64,000 nucleotides of DNA, from assembly GCA_014649575.1 (NCBI GenBank), contig BMTH01000001.1, positions 372,001 through 436,000 of the forward strand, read 5' to 3'. The notes under the pieces are model-generated. The model was not told the origin of the DNA. It made no database searches and saw only the letters and a program-made list of their open reading frames with translations. Both the position numbers and the translations under genes were made by a program. Below are positions 16,002-25,180 of this stretch, piece by piece; the first letter of the stretch is position 1, and every line of letters starts with the position of its first letter. This DNA comes from Streptomyces griseoincarnatus (GTDB lineage: Bacteria; Actinomycetota; Actinomycetes; Streptomycetales; Streptomycetaceae).

Positions 16002-16859
16002 TCAGGCCGCGTCGAGCTCCGCGATCTCCTCGGCGCTCAGCTCGAGGCCGGCGGCGCGCACGGAGTCCTGGACGGACTCGGGGCGGCTCGCACCCGGGAT
16101 CGGCACGACGACCGGCGACTTGGCGAGCATCCAGGCGAGGCACACCTGGTGCGCGCTCACCCCGTGCTCCTGCGCCACGCGCGCGAACGGCGCGTAGGTG
16201 GAGCCGAGTTCACCGGCCTTGGAGATGCCGCCGAACGGGCTCCAGGGCAGGAAGGCGACACCGAGTTCGTCGCACAGCTCCAGTTCCGGCTCGCTGGAGC
16301 GGAAGGCGGGAGAGAACTGGTTCTGCACGGAGACGAGACGCCCGCCGAGGATCTCCTGGGCCTGCCGGATCTGCTCGGGGTTCGCGTTGGAGATGCCCGC
16401 CATGCGGATCTTCCCCTCGTCGAGCAGGTCGCGGATCGCGCCGACGGACTCGGCGTACGGGACGCGGGGGTCGGGCCGGTGGAACTGGTAGAGGCCGATC
16501 GCCTCCACGCCCAGCCGGCGCAGGGACGCCTCACAGGCCCGCTTCAGGTACTCCGGGCGCCCGTCGAGGGTCCAGCTGCCGTCGCCGGGGCGCAGATGCC
16601 CGCCCTTGGTGGCGACCAGGACGTCACCGCCCCGCTCGTGGGTGGAGAGCGCCTTCGCGATCAGGCTCTCGTTGTGCCCCACCTCCCCGGCGTCCCGGTG
16701 GTAGGCGTCCGCGGTGTCGATCAGGGTGACACCGGCGTCCAGGGCGGCGTGCAGGGTGGCCAGCGAACGGGACTCGTCGGGCCGTCCCTCGATCGACATG
16801 GGCATCCCGCCCAGTCCGATCGCGGACACCTCGACCTCACCGATACGACGCATGTGCAT
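16002..16859 (-). CDS. Aldo/keto reductase
   Basis: 285 residues, typical length. The (beta/alpha)8 NADPH-dependent reductase family is shown by IGLGGMPMS near the N-terminus, the catalytic Asp48-Tyr53 segment (LIDTADAYHRD), Lys85 (ATKGG), the His of LYQFHRPD, and the C-terminal cofactor-binding segment VVPIPGASRPE. The sequence is closest in style to general oxidoreductases of the AKR11/AKR13 type rather than the potassium-channel beta group. Start ATG 16859 has AAGGGG upstream; ATG 16853 is also possible. Substrate not predictable. Confidence 0.92.
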   Translation of the reverse strand: MHMRRIGEVEVSAIGLGGMPMSIEGRPDESRSLATLHAALDAGVTLIDTADAYHRDAGEVGHNESLIAKALSTHERGGDVLVATKGGHLRPGDGSWTLDGRPEYLKRACEASLRRLGVEAIGLYQFHRPDPRVPYAESVGAIRDLLDEGKIRMAGISNANPEQIRQAQEILGGRLVSVQNQFSPAFRSSEPELELCDELGVAFLPWSPFGGISKAGELGSTYAPFARVAQEHGVSAHQVCLAWMLAKSPVVVPIPGASRPESVQDSVRAAGLELSAEEIAELDAA

Positions 16860-17082
16860 GTGCGCGAAGCCCCTTCCGGCTGTCGTGCTGGCGATCGTGG
16901 AAAGCGCATACCAGCCTCGCCGCCGGGTGCCCGGAAATCCAACAGGGAAATCCGAACGGATTCATCGGACCGGTCGCTGAATCGTCCCCGTACGCCTCCG
17001 GTCCGCTTCACCGCGCGCCCCTCCGCCCCCGGCGTTACGCTGCGCGGAGCCCCACCGTTCCGCCCCCGTCCCGGAGGTTCCG

Positions 17083-17496
17083 ATGGCCCCGCTCCTCAAT
17101 CCGTACCTCAACTTCGACGGCAACGCCCGGCAGGCGATGGAGTACTACAAGGAGGTCTTCGGCGGGGAGCTGAACATGCACACCTTCGGGGAGGCCGGCG
17201 GCGCCGGGGAGGAGTTCGCCGACAAGATCATGCACGGCATGCTCACCACCCCCGACGGCTTCACGATCATGGGTTCGGACGGGCCTCCCGGCATGGAGTA
17301 CGCCCCCGGCAACAACTTCGCCGTCAGCCTCAGCGGCGAGGAGGAGGACACGCTGCGCCGCTACTGGGAGAAGCTGTCCGACGGGGGCCAGGTGTCGGTG
17401 CCGCTGGAGCGGCAGATGTGGGGCGACGTCTTCGGGATGTGCACGGACCGGTACGGCGTGCCGTGGATGGTCAACATCAACACACGGGAGGGCTGA
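17083..17496 (+). CDS. VOC superfamily (PhnB-like) protein
   Basis: 137 residues. The glyoxalase/bleomycin-resistance fold of the PhnB/DUF1428-like type is shown by LNPYLNFDGNARQAMEYYKE at the N-terminus and WGDVFGMCTDRYGVPWMVN at the C-terminus. GGAGG lies 5 nt before the ATG. Members of this group lack a settled enzymatic role and may bind small molecules or metals. A TACGCT hexamer near 17036 may be the -10. It is transcribed alone or with the oxidoreductase gene 129 bp downstream. Confidence 0.88.
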   Translation: MAPLLNPYLNFDGNARQAMEYYKEVFGGELNMHTFGEAGGAGEEFADKIMHGMLTTPDGFTIMGSDGPPGMEYAPGNNFAVSLSGEEEDTLRRYWEKLSDGGQVSVPLERQMWGDVFGMCTDRYGVPWMVNINTREG

Positions 17497-17625
17497 GGCG
17501 GCCGCACGGCCGGTGGTTGACACGGCGTTCCGGCCGGGATCATCGTGCAGGCCTGGCGCGCGCCGGCGGGGCGCGGCGCGGACACCGGCCCGGCAGCGCG
17601 AGGCGCCACGGGGAGAGGCGGCGGC

Positions 17626-18519
17626 ATGCGGATCGGACTGCTCGGCACCGGGCCGTGGGCGCGGGCGGCACACGCCCCCGCGCTGAGTGAACACCCCGGC
17701 CTGGACTTCGTCGGTGTCTGGGGCCGCAGACCCGAGGCCGCGGGGGAGCTGGCCGCGGTGCACGGCGTCCGGGCCTACGACGACGTCGACGCGCTGCTCG
17801 CCGACGTGGACGCCGTCGCCGTGGCGCTGCCACCGGCCGTGCAGGCGGACCTGGCGGTGCGGGCCGCGCGCGCGGGCCGCCATCTGCTGCTCGACAAGCC
17901 GATCGCGACGACGGTGGCCCAGGGGCGCGCGGTCGTGGAGGCCGCCGACGCGGCGGGCGTGGCCTCCGTGGTCTTCTTCACCACCCGCTTCCAGCCGGAA
18001 CCACAGGCCTGGATCGAGGAACAGGCGCGCGTGGGCGGCTGGTTCACCGGGCGGGCGCAGTGGCTCGGCGCGGTGTTCACCTCCGAGGACAACCCCTTCG
18101 CCGCCTCGCCCTGGCGGCAGGAGAAGGGCGCCCTGTGGGACGTCGGCCCGCACGCCTTGTCCGTGCTGCTGCCGGTGCTGGGCGAGCCGCGCCGGGTGAC
18201 GGCGGCGGCGTACGGACCCGGTGACACCGTGCATCTCGTGCTGGACCACTCCGGCGGCGCGTCGAGCAGTACGACCCTGAGTCTGACCGCTCCCCCGGCC
18301 GCGGCGGGCGCCATGACGGAGCTGCGGGGCGAGTCCGGGGTGACCGTGCTGCCGGAGGCCCGGGGCGACGTCGTCCCGGCGCTCGGCCGGGCCGCGGACG
18401 CGCTGATCGCCGCGGCGGCCGGCTCCGGGGAGCCACACCCGTGCGACGCGCGGTTCGCCTTCACGGTCACCCGGATCCTCGCCAACGCGGAGACGCTGCT
18501 GCACAGCGGCACCCGCTGA
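17626..18519 (+). CDS. Gfo/Idh/MocA family oxidoreductase
   Basis: 297 residues from ATG 17626 (GGGAGAGG upstream). The N-terminal Rossmann fold starts MRIGLLGTGPWARAAHAPAL. The family motif LLLDKPIATTVAQG has the conserved Lys of the EKP-type motif; here the Glu is replaced by Asp. The C-terminal alpha/beta domain holds the WDVGPHALSVLLPVLG segment with the usual catalytic-region His. The family oxidises or reduces sugars, inositols and related compounds with NAD(P). Substrate unknown. Confidence 0.9.
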   Translation: MRIGLLGTGPWARAAHAPALSEHPGLDFVGVWGRRPEAAGELAAVHGVRAYDDVDALLADVDAVAVALPPAVQADLAVRAARAGRHLLLDKPIATTVAQGRAVVEAADAAGVASVVFFTTRFQPEPQAWIEEQARVGGWFTGRAQWLGAVFTSEDNPFAASPWRQEKGALWDVGPHALSVLLPVLGEPRRVTAAAYGPGDTVHLVLDHSGGASSSTTLSLTAPPAAAGAMTELRGESGVTVLPEARGDVVPALGRAADALIAAAAGSGEPHPCDARFAFTVTRILANAETLLHSGTR

Positions 18520-18609
18520 AGCCTTTCCCGTGCGGACCGAGGCGGCCCCGTTCCCGGCACCCTGCGGAGTGCGGCCGGTGCGCTGCATACTCGGTCCGCT
18601 CCGGTCGGC

Positions 18610-18642
18610 TTAAACGATCCTTAAGGACCGGTTAAGCGATCG
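18610..18642. promoter_or_regulatory. Three TTAA units at 11-bp spacing
   Basis: TTAAACGATCC, TTAAGGACCGG and TTAAGCGATCG start at 18610, 18621 and 18632. An 11-bp direct-repeat spacing is typical of OmpR-family response regulator sites in Streptomyces. The sequence differs from the known PhoP box, so the regulator is unknown. Confidence 0.45.
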
Positions 18643-18766
18643 TGCGCCCTTTGTCGTGCATTCAAGTAGCCGCAGGTCAGAGGGTGTTGGGGACAAGTCG
18701 GACCCGTTGGCGGGCCCGGCCCTGGTCCCTACCATCGGTGCCACACGCCGGTCCCGACGCACGGCC

Positions 18767-18780
18767 TGAGAGCGCTCTCA
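18767..18780. promoter_or_regulatory. LacI-family operator palindrome
   Basis: Perfect 14-bp palindrome TGAGAGCGCTCTCA, 70 bp before the glucanase start. It has the central CG and arm layout of CebR/CelR-type operators (TGGGAGCGCTCCCA), which repress glycosidase genes in actinomycetes until an oligosaccharide is present. Confidence 0.7.
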
Positions 18781-18849
18781 CCAGCCTCCCGGACGGGTCG
18801 GGCCGGTGTGCCCCACCGGAACCGCACGAGCACTATGGAGACCCCCCAC

Positions 18850-20055
18850 ATGACTCCTCGGCACCAGCGCACCCTCGGCCGCCGCAAGCTGCTCTTCGCC
18901 CTCGGCGGAGCCGCCGTGGCGCTGCCCGCGGCCGCTGCGATCGCCCCCCACGCCCTCGCCGGCCAGTCCGGTGAGGGCGGCTCCGGCACGAAGGCGGCCG
19001 CCTCGCTGCCGCTGACGATCGTCAACGACAGCGGCTCCTTCGACAACGCCTCGGTGCACCTGTACGTCGTGGGCAACGCCGACGGCCGCCAGGTCCGGCT
19101 CACCCCCGACGGCACGCTCGCCCCCATCGACCTGGCCGACAACGGCGAGGACGGCTTCACCGACTACGCGCTCAGCCTCTCCGGCAACGAGACAACGCTG
19201 TCACTGCCGTACATGTCCGGCCGCGTCTACGTGGCGCTCGGCGAAAAGCTGAAGTTCAAGGCCGTCGCGGACGGCAGCGGCGCCGCCGCGCTGCAGTACC
19301 CGGCCGGGTGGGTCTCCTCGGACCCGAACTACGGCGTGCTGCACGACTGCGCGGAGTTCACGTACAACTCCGCCGGTCTGTTCTGCAACACCACCATGGT
19401 CGACATGTTCAGCGTGCCGCTGAGCATCCGCCTCACGGGCGCCGACGACCAGACCACGGGCACGGTCCGCCCCGGGGGCCGCGCGGCCGCGTTCGCCGCC
19501 GTCGGGGGGACCGAGGGCTTCGACCGGCTGGTGGTGGACGACACCCGGATCATCGCGCCCGGCCACGGCCTGGACGCCGGGCTGTTCGCCGAGGACTACC
19601 TCGCCCCGTACATCGACGAGGTGTGGAGCACCTACACCGGCCGGGACCTGAAGGTCACCACCAACGCCGGCACCTTCACCGGGCGGGTGCGCGGGGACCG
19701 GTTCACCTTCGACGGACCCGCGCAGGTCGCGTTCGACAAGCCGTCCACCCGGGACGTGCTGTTCTGCGACGGAGCCCTGGCCGCGCCCAACGACGGCACC
19801 ACGGGCCCGGTCGCCGCGATCCTGGGCGCGGGCTTCAACCGCTCGACGCTGCTCAGCCACCCCGAGCAGCCCACCACCGACCCCGCGGAGTTCTACCTGT
19901 CCGAGCTGACCAACCACTACTCCAAGGCCATGCACGCGGCCACCGAGGACGGCAGGGCGTACGGCTTCGCCTTCGACGACGTGGCGGACTTCGCCTCCTA
20001 CATCCAGGACACGGCGCCCACCGCCCTGCGGCTGACGCTCACCCCCTTCGAGTGA
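18850..20055 (+). CDS. Secreted GH64 beta-1,3-glucanase
   Basis: 401 residues. ATG 18850 is chosen because GGAG lies 9 nt upstream. A Tat-type signal (GRRKLLFALGGAAVALPAAA) ends near Ala37, so the enzyme is exported. The rest is a GH64 thaumatin-like laminaripentaose-producing glucanase. The catalytic pair of the Streptomyces matuensis enzyme, Glu154 and Asp170, is matched by Glu169 (DCAEFTYN) and Asp185 (NTTMVDMF) with the same 16-residue spacing. There is no carbohydrate-binding module, so it is a catalytic-domain-only form. Likely role: degradation of fungal cell-wall or algal beta-1,3-glucan. The LacI-type operator upstream suggests induction by an oligosaccharide. Confidence 0.93.
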   Translation: MTPRHQRTLGRRKLLFALGGAAVALPAAAAIAPHALAGQSGEGGSGTKAAASLPLTIVNDSGSFDNASVHLYVVGNADGRQVRLTPDGTLAPIDLADNGEDGFTDYALSLSGNETTLSLPYMSGRVYVALGEKLKFKAVADGSGAAALQYPAGWVSSDPNYGVLHDCAEFTYNSAGLFCNTTMVDMFSVPLSIRLTGADDQTTGTVRPGGRAAAFAAVGGTEGFDRLVVDDTRIIAPGHGLDAGLFAEDYLAPYIDEVWSTYTGRDLKVTTNAGTFTGRVRGDRFTFDGPAQVAFDKPSTRDVLFCDGALAAPNDGTTGPVAAILGAGFNRSTLLSHPEQPTTDPAEFYLSELTNHYSKAMHAATEDGRAYGFAFDDVADFASYIQDTAPTALRLTLTPFE

Positions 20056-20125
20056 GCGTGGAGCAGGTTTCCCCGGGGCGGGGCACGGTACCCCGGCATG
20101 CACGGGGAGGCCCCGCACCCGGGGC

Positions 20126-20153
20126 CCCGGGCGCCCGACGGCGGGCGCCCGGG
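20126..20153 (+). terminator. Hairpin terminator of the GH64 gene
   Basis: 12-bp perfect stem (20126-20137 with 20142-20153) and 4-nt loop, 70 bp past the glucanase stop. Confidence 0.75.
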
Positions 20154-20253
20154 CGCTCCGGATGCACGGCGGGCCTCCGCGGTGAAGGCTGAGTACGGGA
20201 CCCGGCGCCCGGCGCCGGGCCGTACCAGCGATCCGGACCCGAGGAGCCCGAAG

Positions 20254-20460
20254 ATGTCGACGTCCCAGCCCGACGCGTCCCGGCAGAGCGAGGACCGCGC
20301 CACCCCGGACAGCCTGCTCCACACCCGCACCGGCAACGAGGTGTCGCCGGAAGACCTGGTTCTCGCCAGCGGCAAGGACCTCACCCCGCAGAACATCGAG
20401 TGGGCCAGGCGGAAGCTGGCCGAGGAAGGTCCCTCCGCGATGGAGAAGATCCTTCCGTAG
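20254..20460 (+). CDS. Small hypothetical protein
   Basis: 68 residues from ATG 20254, preceded by GAGGAG. The N-terminal half is polar and disordered. The C-terminal half (SPEDLVLASGKDLTPQNIEW and the following AEEGPSAMEKILP) is helical and looks conserved, but I do not recognise the family. It ends just before a strong bidirectional terminator and is convergent with the DUF5709 gene. Confidence 0.65.
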   Translation: MSTSQPDASRQSEDRATPDSLLHTRTGNEVSPEDLVLASGKDLTPQNIEWARRKLAEEGPSAMEKILP

Positions 20461-20497
20461 TCCGCCGCACGGCCGGTCCCCGCTCCCTCGGCAGCGG

Positions 20498-20546
20498 GAC
20501 GCCGTCGGGCCCGGTGCACAGCGCGTGCACCGGGCCCGACGGCGTC
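20498..20546. terminator. Strong bidirectional hairpin terminator
   Basis: Perfect 22-bp inverted repeat (20498-20519 with 20525-20546), 5-nt loop, between the convergent genes ending at 20460 and 20567. Confidence 0.85.
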
Positions 20547-20566
20547 GTGTACGTCCCCGACGGCGT

Positions 20567-21049
20567 TCAGGAGCGGCTGTCGGGCAGTTCCGTCTCGTCC
20601 TCCACGACGTGCACGGCGGCCTCCTCCGCGCCCGCCGCGCCGCCGTCGATGCCGACGTCGTCGGCGACGGACTCCTTGGTGGTGTCGGTGTGCGCGCCCT
20701 CGTCCGGTGCGACCAGACGTCCCGCGCGGGCGGTGCCCGCCTCCGGGTCGACCGGCTCGCCCTCGCCGCCCGGCAGGTCGCCCACTCCGTCGCCGGCCTC
20801 CGTGGAGGGATCCGGCACCTCCTGGGACAGCCGTTCGTCCAGCGTCTCCCCGTCGTGCTGCTCGGCGGCGGTGACGCCGTGCTTGGTGACGCCCACCGCC
20901 TTCTCCGGCGGTGAGTAGCCCTCGTCGAGCATGTCGTCGTAGTCCCGCTCGTCGAGGGCGTCCTGCATGTCGAGCGGGGCGCCATCCTCCTGCTGCTCGT
21001 TGGTCCCGGTGGGCTGGTAGACGTCGTCCCCCATCGGTTCGGAGCCCAT
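20567..21049 (-). CDS. DUF5709 family acidic protein
   Basis: 160 residues from ATG 21049 (GGAGG 6 nt upstream). It has the actinomycete DUF5709 core: DDMLDEGYSPPEKAVGVTKH, then the segment GETLDERLSQEVPD. It is strongly acidic and mostly disordered outside the core. No enzymatic residues are seen. Members are widespread in Streptomyces and of unknown function. It is downstream of the GT-C gene (21166) on the same strand, with 116 bp between. Confidence 0.8.
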   Translation of the reverse strand: MGSEPMGDDVYQPTGTNEQQEDGAPLDMQDALDERDYDDMLDEGYSPPEKAVGVTKHGVTAAEQHDGETLDERLSQEVPDPSTEAGDGVGDLPGGEGEPVDPEAGTARAGRLVAPDEGAHTDTTKESVADDVGIDGGAAGAEEAAVHVVEDETELPDSRS

Positions 21050-21165
21050 GGCGTCCTCCCTGTCGTGCTGCGTCGGCTCGCGCCGTCTCGGTGTCCGATC
21101 CGCGTTTCCCGTGAGGCGGTCTCTAACCCCGAGAGCTGCCGGACCTGCGGTAAAACCGCCGGATC

Positions 21166-22659
21166 TCACTCCCGTGGCGTGTCCGTGGCGGGCGCGACGC
21201 GGATGTCGTAGTCCTCGACCCGGTGGACGGGCCAGGTCCGCGCGTAGGCGTTGGGTCTGCTGCCGACGCGGGTGATCTCGGCGACCGGGACCCGTTCGGC
21301 GGTGCGCCGGATGTCCTCGGCCGTCATGTTCTCGTTGTTCCCGGCGGTCGCGCCGGAGGAGCAGCCCGTGTAGTAGCCGATGGGGATGGACTCGTGGCCG
21401 GTGATCAGACAGGGCGGGGTGACGCCGAGCCGGTGCAGTCCCTCGGCGGTGCGGGCCCAGTCCTCGCGGCTCGCGGCGGAGCGGTTCGCGGTGTGCACCG
21501 CCACGGTCAGCTGCACCGCCAGGTGGCCCGCCAGTCCCACCGCGACCACCGTCCGCAGCACCGTGCGCCACCGTCCGCGCGGCGCCGTGACCAGGTACCA
21601 AAGGGCGTCGGCGACGGAAATCGCGAGCAGCGCGTAGGCGGGCTGGAGGAAGCGCGGCGCCGCGTACGCGATGGTGAAGAGGTACGGCAGCGCGGCGGTG
21701 GCGGCACAGGCCAGCGGCACGGCGGTGCGCAGGGCGCGGCCGGCCCGTACGGCCACGACCAGGCCGAGCACGGCGAGCACCGGCAGCACGAACCACCACA
21801 GGGTGATCACCGGGTGGGGCATCTCCCCGGTGCAGGGGCGGCACAGGGCACGTCCGCCGAGGCTGCGGAGCTGGTCGTCGACGGCCATGTGGAGGCCGAG
21901 TCCGCCCTGGATGCGGGACGCCTCGGCCAGTCGCTCGGAGAGGCCGCCGAACGACGCGTACGCCTCGATCACCCAGGGCACCCCGCCGGCCAGCAGTCCG
22001 CCCACGACGGCCGCCAGGAGGCGGGGGCGTCGCCACACCGCCGCGAGGACGAGCAGCGGGATCGTCACCCACACGGCGTCGGTGGGCCGCATCCACGCCA
22101 TGAGCGCGGTCCCCGCGACGACGGCCCACAGCATGCCCCGGGAGGAGGTGTCCTCGCGGTGGCGCAGGAACGCGCCCACGGCGATCAGCGCGCCGACGGC
22201 CACCCAGTAGTTGGGCATGGCCTGGGGACCGTAGAAGAGGGTCACCCACAGGGAGGCGAAGAAGGCGCCGGCGACGACCAGCACGCGGATGGGGAACAGT
22301 CCGCGCCAGACGCGCAGGGCGAGGTACAGGCCGAGTCCGGAGAGCAGCGCGAGGTAGATCCGCAGCAGCACTGTGGAGTCCGACCAGAACGCGACGGGCG
22401 CGACCAGCAGGGAGACGCCGCGGGAGCGGGGTGCGCTGAAGAAGGCGGCCGGGTGGTGGGTGGTGACCTGGCTGGTGTAGACGATCTCGTCCCAGCCCAG
22501 ACCCAACGTCGGCCGGATCAATGCGAGTTGCGCCAGGGTGAAGACGGCGGCGAGCACCGCGAGCGGCCGTGTGTCGCCAGCCGCCCTCGGGCCGGCGGAC
22601 CGTGAGCGTTCCCCGCTCCGCCGGGTGACGGTCGGCGGGGCGCCCGCGCCGTGGGTCAT
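21166..22659 (-). CDS. GT-C type polytopic membrane glycosyltransferase-like protein
   Basis: 497 residues with about ten hydrophobic helices between 33 and 400. The first periplasmic loop contains GLGWDEIVYTSQV; an acidic Asp-Glu pair at this place is the hallmark of GT-C transferases that use polyprenyl-phosphate sugars. A soluble extracytoplasmic region follows the last helix (about 405-497) with several Cys (PPCLITG, GYYTGC). No close family is recognised; a mannosyl- or arabinosyl-type activity is possible but unproven. GAAGGACGG precedes the ATG. It follows the GH65 gene by 163 bp on the same strand. Confidence 0.75.
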   Translation of the reverse strand: MTHGAGAPPTVTRRSGERSRSAGPRAAGDTRPLAVLAAVFTLAQLALIRPTLGLGWDEIVYTSQVTTHHPAAFFSAPRSRGVSLLVAPVAFWSDSTVLLRIYLALLSGLGLYLALRVWRGLFPIRVLVVAGAFFASLWVTLFYGPQAMPNYWVAVGALIAVGAFLRHREDTSSRGMLWAVVAGTALMAWMRPTDAVWVTIPLLVLAAVWRRPRLLAAVVGGLLAGGVPWVIEAYASFGGLSERLAEASRIQGGLGLHMAVDDQLRSLGGRALCRPCTGEMPHPVITLWWFVLPVLAVLGLVVAVRAGRALRTAVPLACAATAALPYLFTIAYAAPRFLQPAYALLAISVADALWYLVTAPRGRWRTVLRTVVAVGLAGHLAVQLTVAVHTANRSAASREDWARTAEGLHRLGVTPPCLITGHESIPIGYYTGCSSGATAGNNENMTAEDIRRTAERVPVAEITRVGSRPNAYARTWPVHRVEDYDIRVAPATDTPRE

Positions 22660-22822
22660 CGTCCGTCCTTCGCTGCCGCCGGTCTGGAGTGCCGTCTCCC
22701 GTCATGGGCCTCATGGGCCCCACGTCTTGAGGAAGACGGATATGGGGGGATCATGGCCAAAGCTAACCCGGACCGGTCGGCCGCGCAGGCGGTACACGGC
22801 CGAAAATCGTCTGAACGCTTCA

Positions 22823-25180
22823 TCAGCGCGGGTGGGGGCGGCGGTGCGGGGGCTGTTCGGGCGACTGTCGCGGGGCGGGCACCGGCACCTGGCCCTCCAC
22901 GGGGTGGTCCACGCCGACGGTCAGCTCCCTGCCGTGGTGACGGAGGGTCAGCGGCGGTCCGGAACGCAGCCGGTACGTGGTGCGCTCGGCGGTGATCTCC
23001 ACGTGCAGGCACCGGTCGCGGTGGCCGAGGGTGAAGGCGAGCCGGCGCAGTCCGGGCGGCAGCCGGGGAGTGAAGCGGAGGCCGTCGTCGTCCCAGCGCA
23101 TGCCGCCGAACCCGGCGACCAGCGCGGTCCATGCCCCGGCCATCGAGGCGATGTGGAGTCCGTCGCGGGTGTTGTGTTCCAGGTCCGCGAGGTCCATCAG
23201 CGCGGCCTCGGCGGTGTACGCGTACGCCAGGTCGAGGTGTCCGGTGCGGGCGGCCATCACGGCCTGGACGCAGGCGGACAAGGAGGAGTCGCGGACGGTC
23301 AGCGGCTCGTAGTAGGCGAAGTTGCGGGCGATCTGCTCCTCGTCGTGGCGCTCCTCGAACCAGTCGGCGCGGGTGTGCATCGCGAGCACCAGGTCAGCTT
23401 GTTTGATCACCTGTTTGCGGTAGAGGTCGAAGTACGGGAAGTTCAGCATCAGCGGGTAGTGCTCGGCGCGGGTGCCGGCGAAGTTCCAGCGCTGGTGGCG
23501 GGTGAAGCCCGCGTGCTGCTCGTGCACGCCGAGCTCCTCGTTGTAGGGCAGGTGCACCGCCTCGGCGGCGTCCCGCCAGCTCGCGCTCTCCTCCTCGTCG
23601 ACGTCCAGCTCGGCCGCCCGGTCGGGGTGGCGCTTGCACACGTCGGCGGCGGCGAGCAGGTTCGCGCGGGCCATGAGGTTGGTGTACGTGTTGTCGTCGG
23701 CGACGGCGCTGTACTCGTCCGGTCCGGTGACCCCGTCGATGTGGAAGACGCCCCGGTCGTCGTGGTGGCCCAGGGAGCGCCACAGCCGGGCGGTCTCCAC
23801 CAGCAGTTCCACGCCCGTGTCACGCTCGAAGCGCTCGTCGCCGGTGGCCTGGACGTACCGCACGACGGCGTCGGCGATGCCCGCGTTGACATGGAAGGCG
23901 GCGGTGCCGGCCGGCCAGTACGCGGAGCCCTCCGGGCCCTCGATGGTGCGCCAGGGGAACGCGGCGCCGCGCAGGCCGAGCTGGGCGGCGCGCTCGCGCG
24001 CGACGGGCAGGGTGCTCTGCCGCCAGCGCAGCGCCTCGGCGGCTGCCTGCGGCACCGTGCAGATCAGCAGGGGCAGCACGAACACCTCGGTGTCCCAGAA
24101 GGCGTGCCCGTCGTAGCCGGAGCCGGTGAGGCCCTTGGCGGGTATCGCGCGCCGCTCGGCGCGGGCGCCCGCCTGGAGGACGTGGAACAGGGCGAAGCGC
24201 ACGGCCTGCTGGATCTCCTCGTCGCCGTCGACCTCCACGTCGGCGCGGCTCCAGAAGGCGTCCAGGTACTCGCGCTGTTCGTCGAGCAGGCCCTGCCAGC
24301 CGCTGTGCGCGGCGGCCGCCAGCGCCGCCTCCACCTGGTCGCTCATCGCGGGCCGGGAGCGGACGCCGGACCAGCCGTGGGCGACGAACTTCTCCACCCG
24401 CAGCCGCTCGCCCGGCTCCAGCACGGAGGTGACCGTCAGCCGGGCCGTGTCGACGTCGCTCTCGCCGGCGGTGACGGTCCGTCCGGGCCCGTCGACGACG
24501 TGGTCGGCGGCGACGGCGACCCGCAGGCCGCTGCGCCGGGTGCGGTGCACCAGCCGCAGCCGACCGCCGTGGGCGAAGTCCTCCTCGTGCTCCAGCGGGG
24601 ACCGCAGCGCGCGGGCGGCGCGCGGGTCGCCGTCGGGTTCTGGCAGGGACTCGTTGGCGACGAGTTCGGACTGCACCACCACCCGGGCGCGGCTGTCGAC
24701 GGGTTCCACCTCGTAGGCGACGGCGGCGACGGCCCGCTGGGTGAGGGAGACCAGCCGGGTGGAGCGCACCCGGACGGTGGAGCCGGCCGGCGAGGTCCAC
24801 TCGCAGACCCGGGTCAGCACGCCCCGGCGCAGGTCGAGGGTGCGTTCGTGGTGGACGAGCCGTCCGTAGCGCAGGTCGAACGGCTCGTCGTCGACGAGGA
24901 GCCGGATCACCTTGCCGTTGGTGACGTCGATGACGGTCTGCCCGGACTCGGGGTAGCCGTAGCCGGCCTCTGCGTAGGGCAGCGGGTGGAGTTCGTGGAC
25001 GCCGTTGAGGTAGGAGCCGGGCAGGCCGTGCGGCTCGCCCTCGTCGAGGTTGCCGCGCCAGCCGACGTGGCCGTTGGACAGCGCGAACACCGACTCGCTC
25101 TGCGGCAGCCGCTCCAGGTCCAGGCCGTGTTCCCGCACGGTCCAGGGGTCGATGTCGTACCAGCGGTCGCCCCGGGTCAC
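22823..25180 (-). CDS. GH65 disaccharide phosphorylase
   Basis: 785 residues, full family length. GTG 25180 overlaps the TGA of the upstream gene (GTGA), so translation is coupled. N-terminal beta-sandwich domain to about residue 270, linker helices, then the (alpha/alpha)6 barrel (about 320-690) with catalytic acid Glu489 in [19 protein letters not shown], a KQAD motif at 592-595, and a C-terminal beta-domain. The adjacent beta-phosphoglucomutase gene favours a phosphorylase releasing beta-glucose 1-phosphate (trehalose, maltose, kojibiose or nigerose type) over a hydrolase. Cytoplasmic; no signal peptide. Confidence 0.92.
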   Translation of the reverse strand: MTRGDRWYDIDPWTVREHGLDLERLPQSESVFALSNGHVGWRGNLDEGEPHGLPGSYLNGVHELHPLPYAEAGYGYPESGQTVIDVTNGKVIRLLVDDEPFDLRYGRLVHHERTLDLRRGVLTRVCEWTSPAGSTVRVRSTRLVSLTQRAVAAVAYEVEPVDSRARVVVQSELVANESLPEPDGDPRAARALRSPLEHEEDFAHGGRLRLVHRTRRSGLRVAVAADHVVDGPGRTVTAGESDVDTARLTVTSVLEPGERLRVEKFVAHGWSGVRSRPAMSDQVEAALAAAAHSGWQGLLDEQREYLDAFWSRADVEVDGDEEIQQAVRFALFHVLQAGARAERRAIPAKGLTGSGYDGHAFWDTEVFVLPLLICTVPQAAAEALRWRQSTLPVARERAAQLGLRGAAFPWRTIEGPEGSAYWPAGTAAFHVNAGIADAVVRYVQATGDERFERDTGVELLVETARLWRSLGHHDDRGVFHIDGVTGPDEYSAVADDNTYTNLMARANLLAAADVCKRHPDRAAELDVDEEESASWRDAAEAVHLPYNEELGVHEQHAGFTRHQRWNFAGTRAEHYPLMLNFPYFDLYRKQVIKQADLVLAMHTRADWFEERHDEEQIARNFAYYEPLTVRDSSLSACVQAVMAARTGHLDLAYAYTAEAALMDLADLEHNTRDGLHIASMAGAWTALVAGFGGMRWDDDGLRFTPRLPPGLRRLAFTLGHRDRCLHVEITAERTTYRLRSGPPLTLRHHGRELTVGVDHPVEGQVPVPAPRQSPEQPPHRRPHPR

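Larger units (their letters stand above)
18520..18849. other. 330-bp promoter region of the GH64 glucanase
   Basis: No gene. It holds an unusually AT-rich block with an 11-bp-spaced TTAA repeat (18610-18642) and a LacI-type palindrome (18767-18780), both annotated separately. Confidence 0.6.

Noticed and set aside
18610..18642. PhoP box
   Set aside because: The 11-bp spacing fits, but the units start TTAA and lack the GTTCAC core.
22753..22995. Plus-strand frame starting MAKANPDRSAAQAVHGRKSS
   Set aside because: The start looks protein-like, but it runs antisense into the GH65 gene and becomes Gly/Arg-rich; no proper SD.
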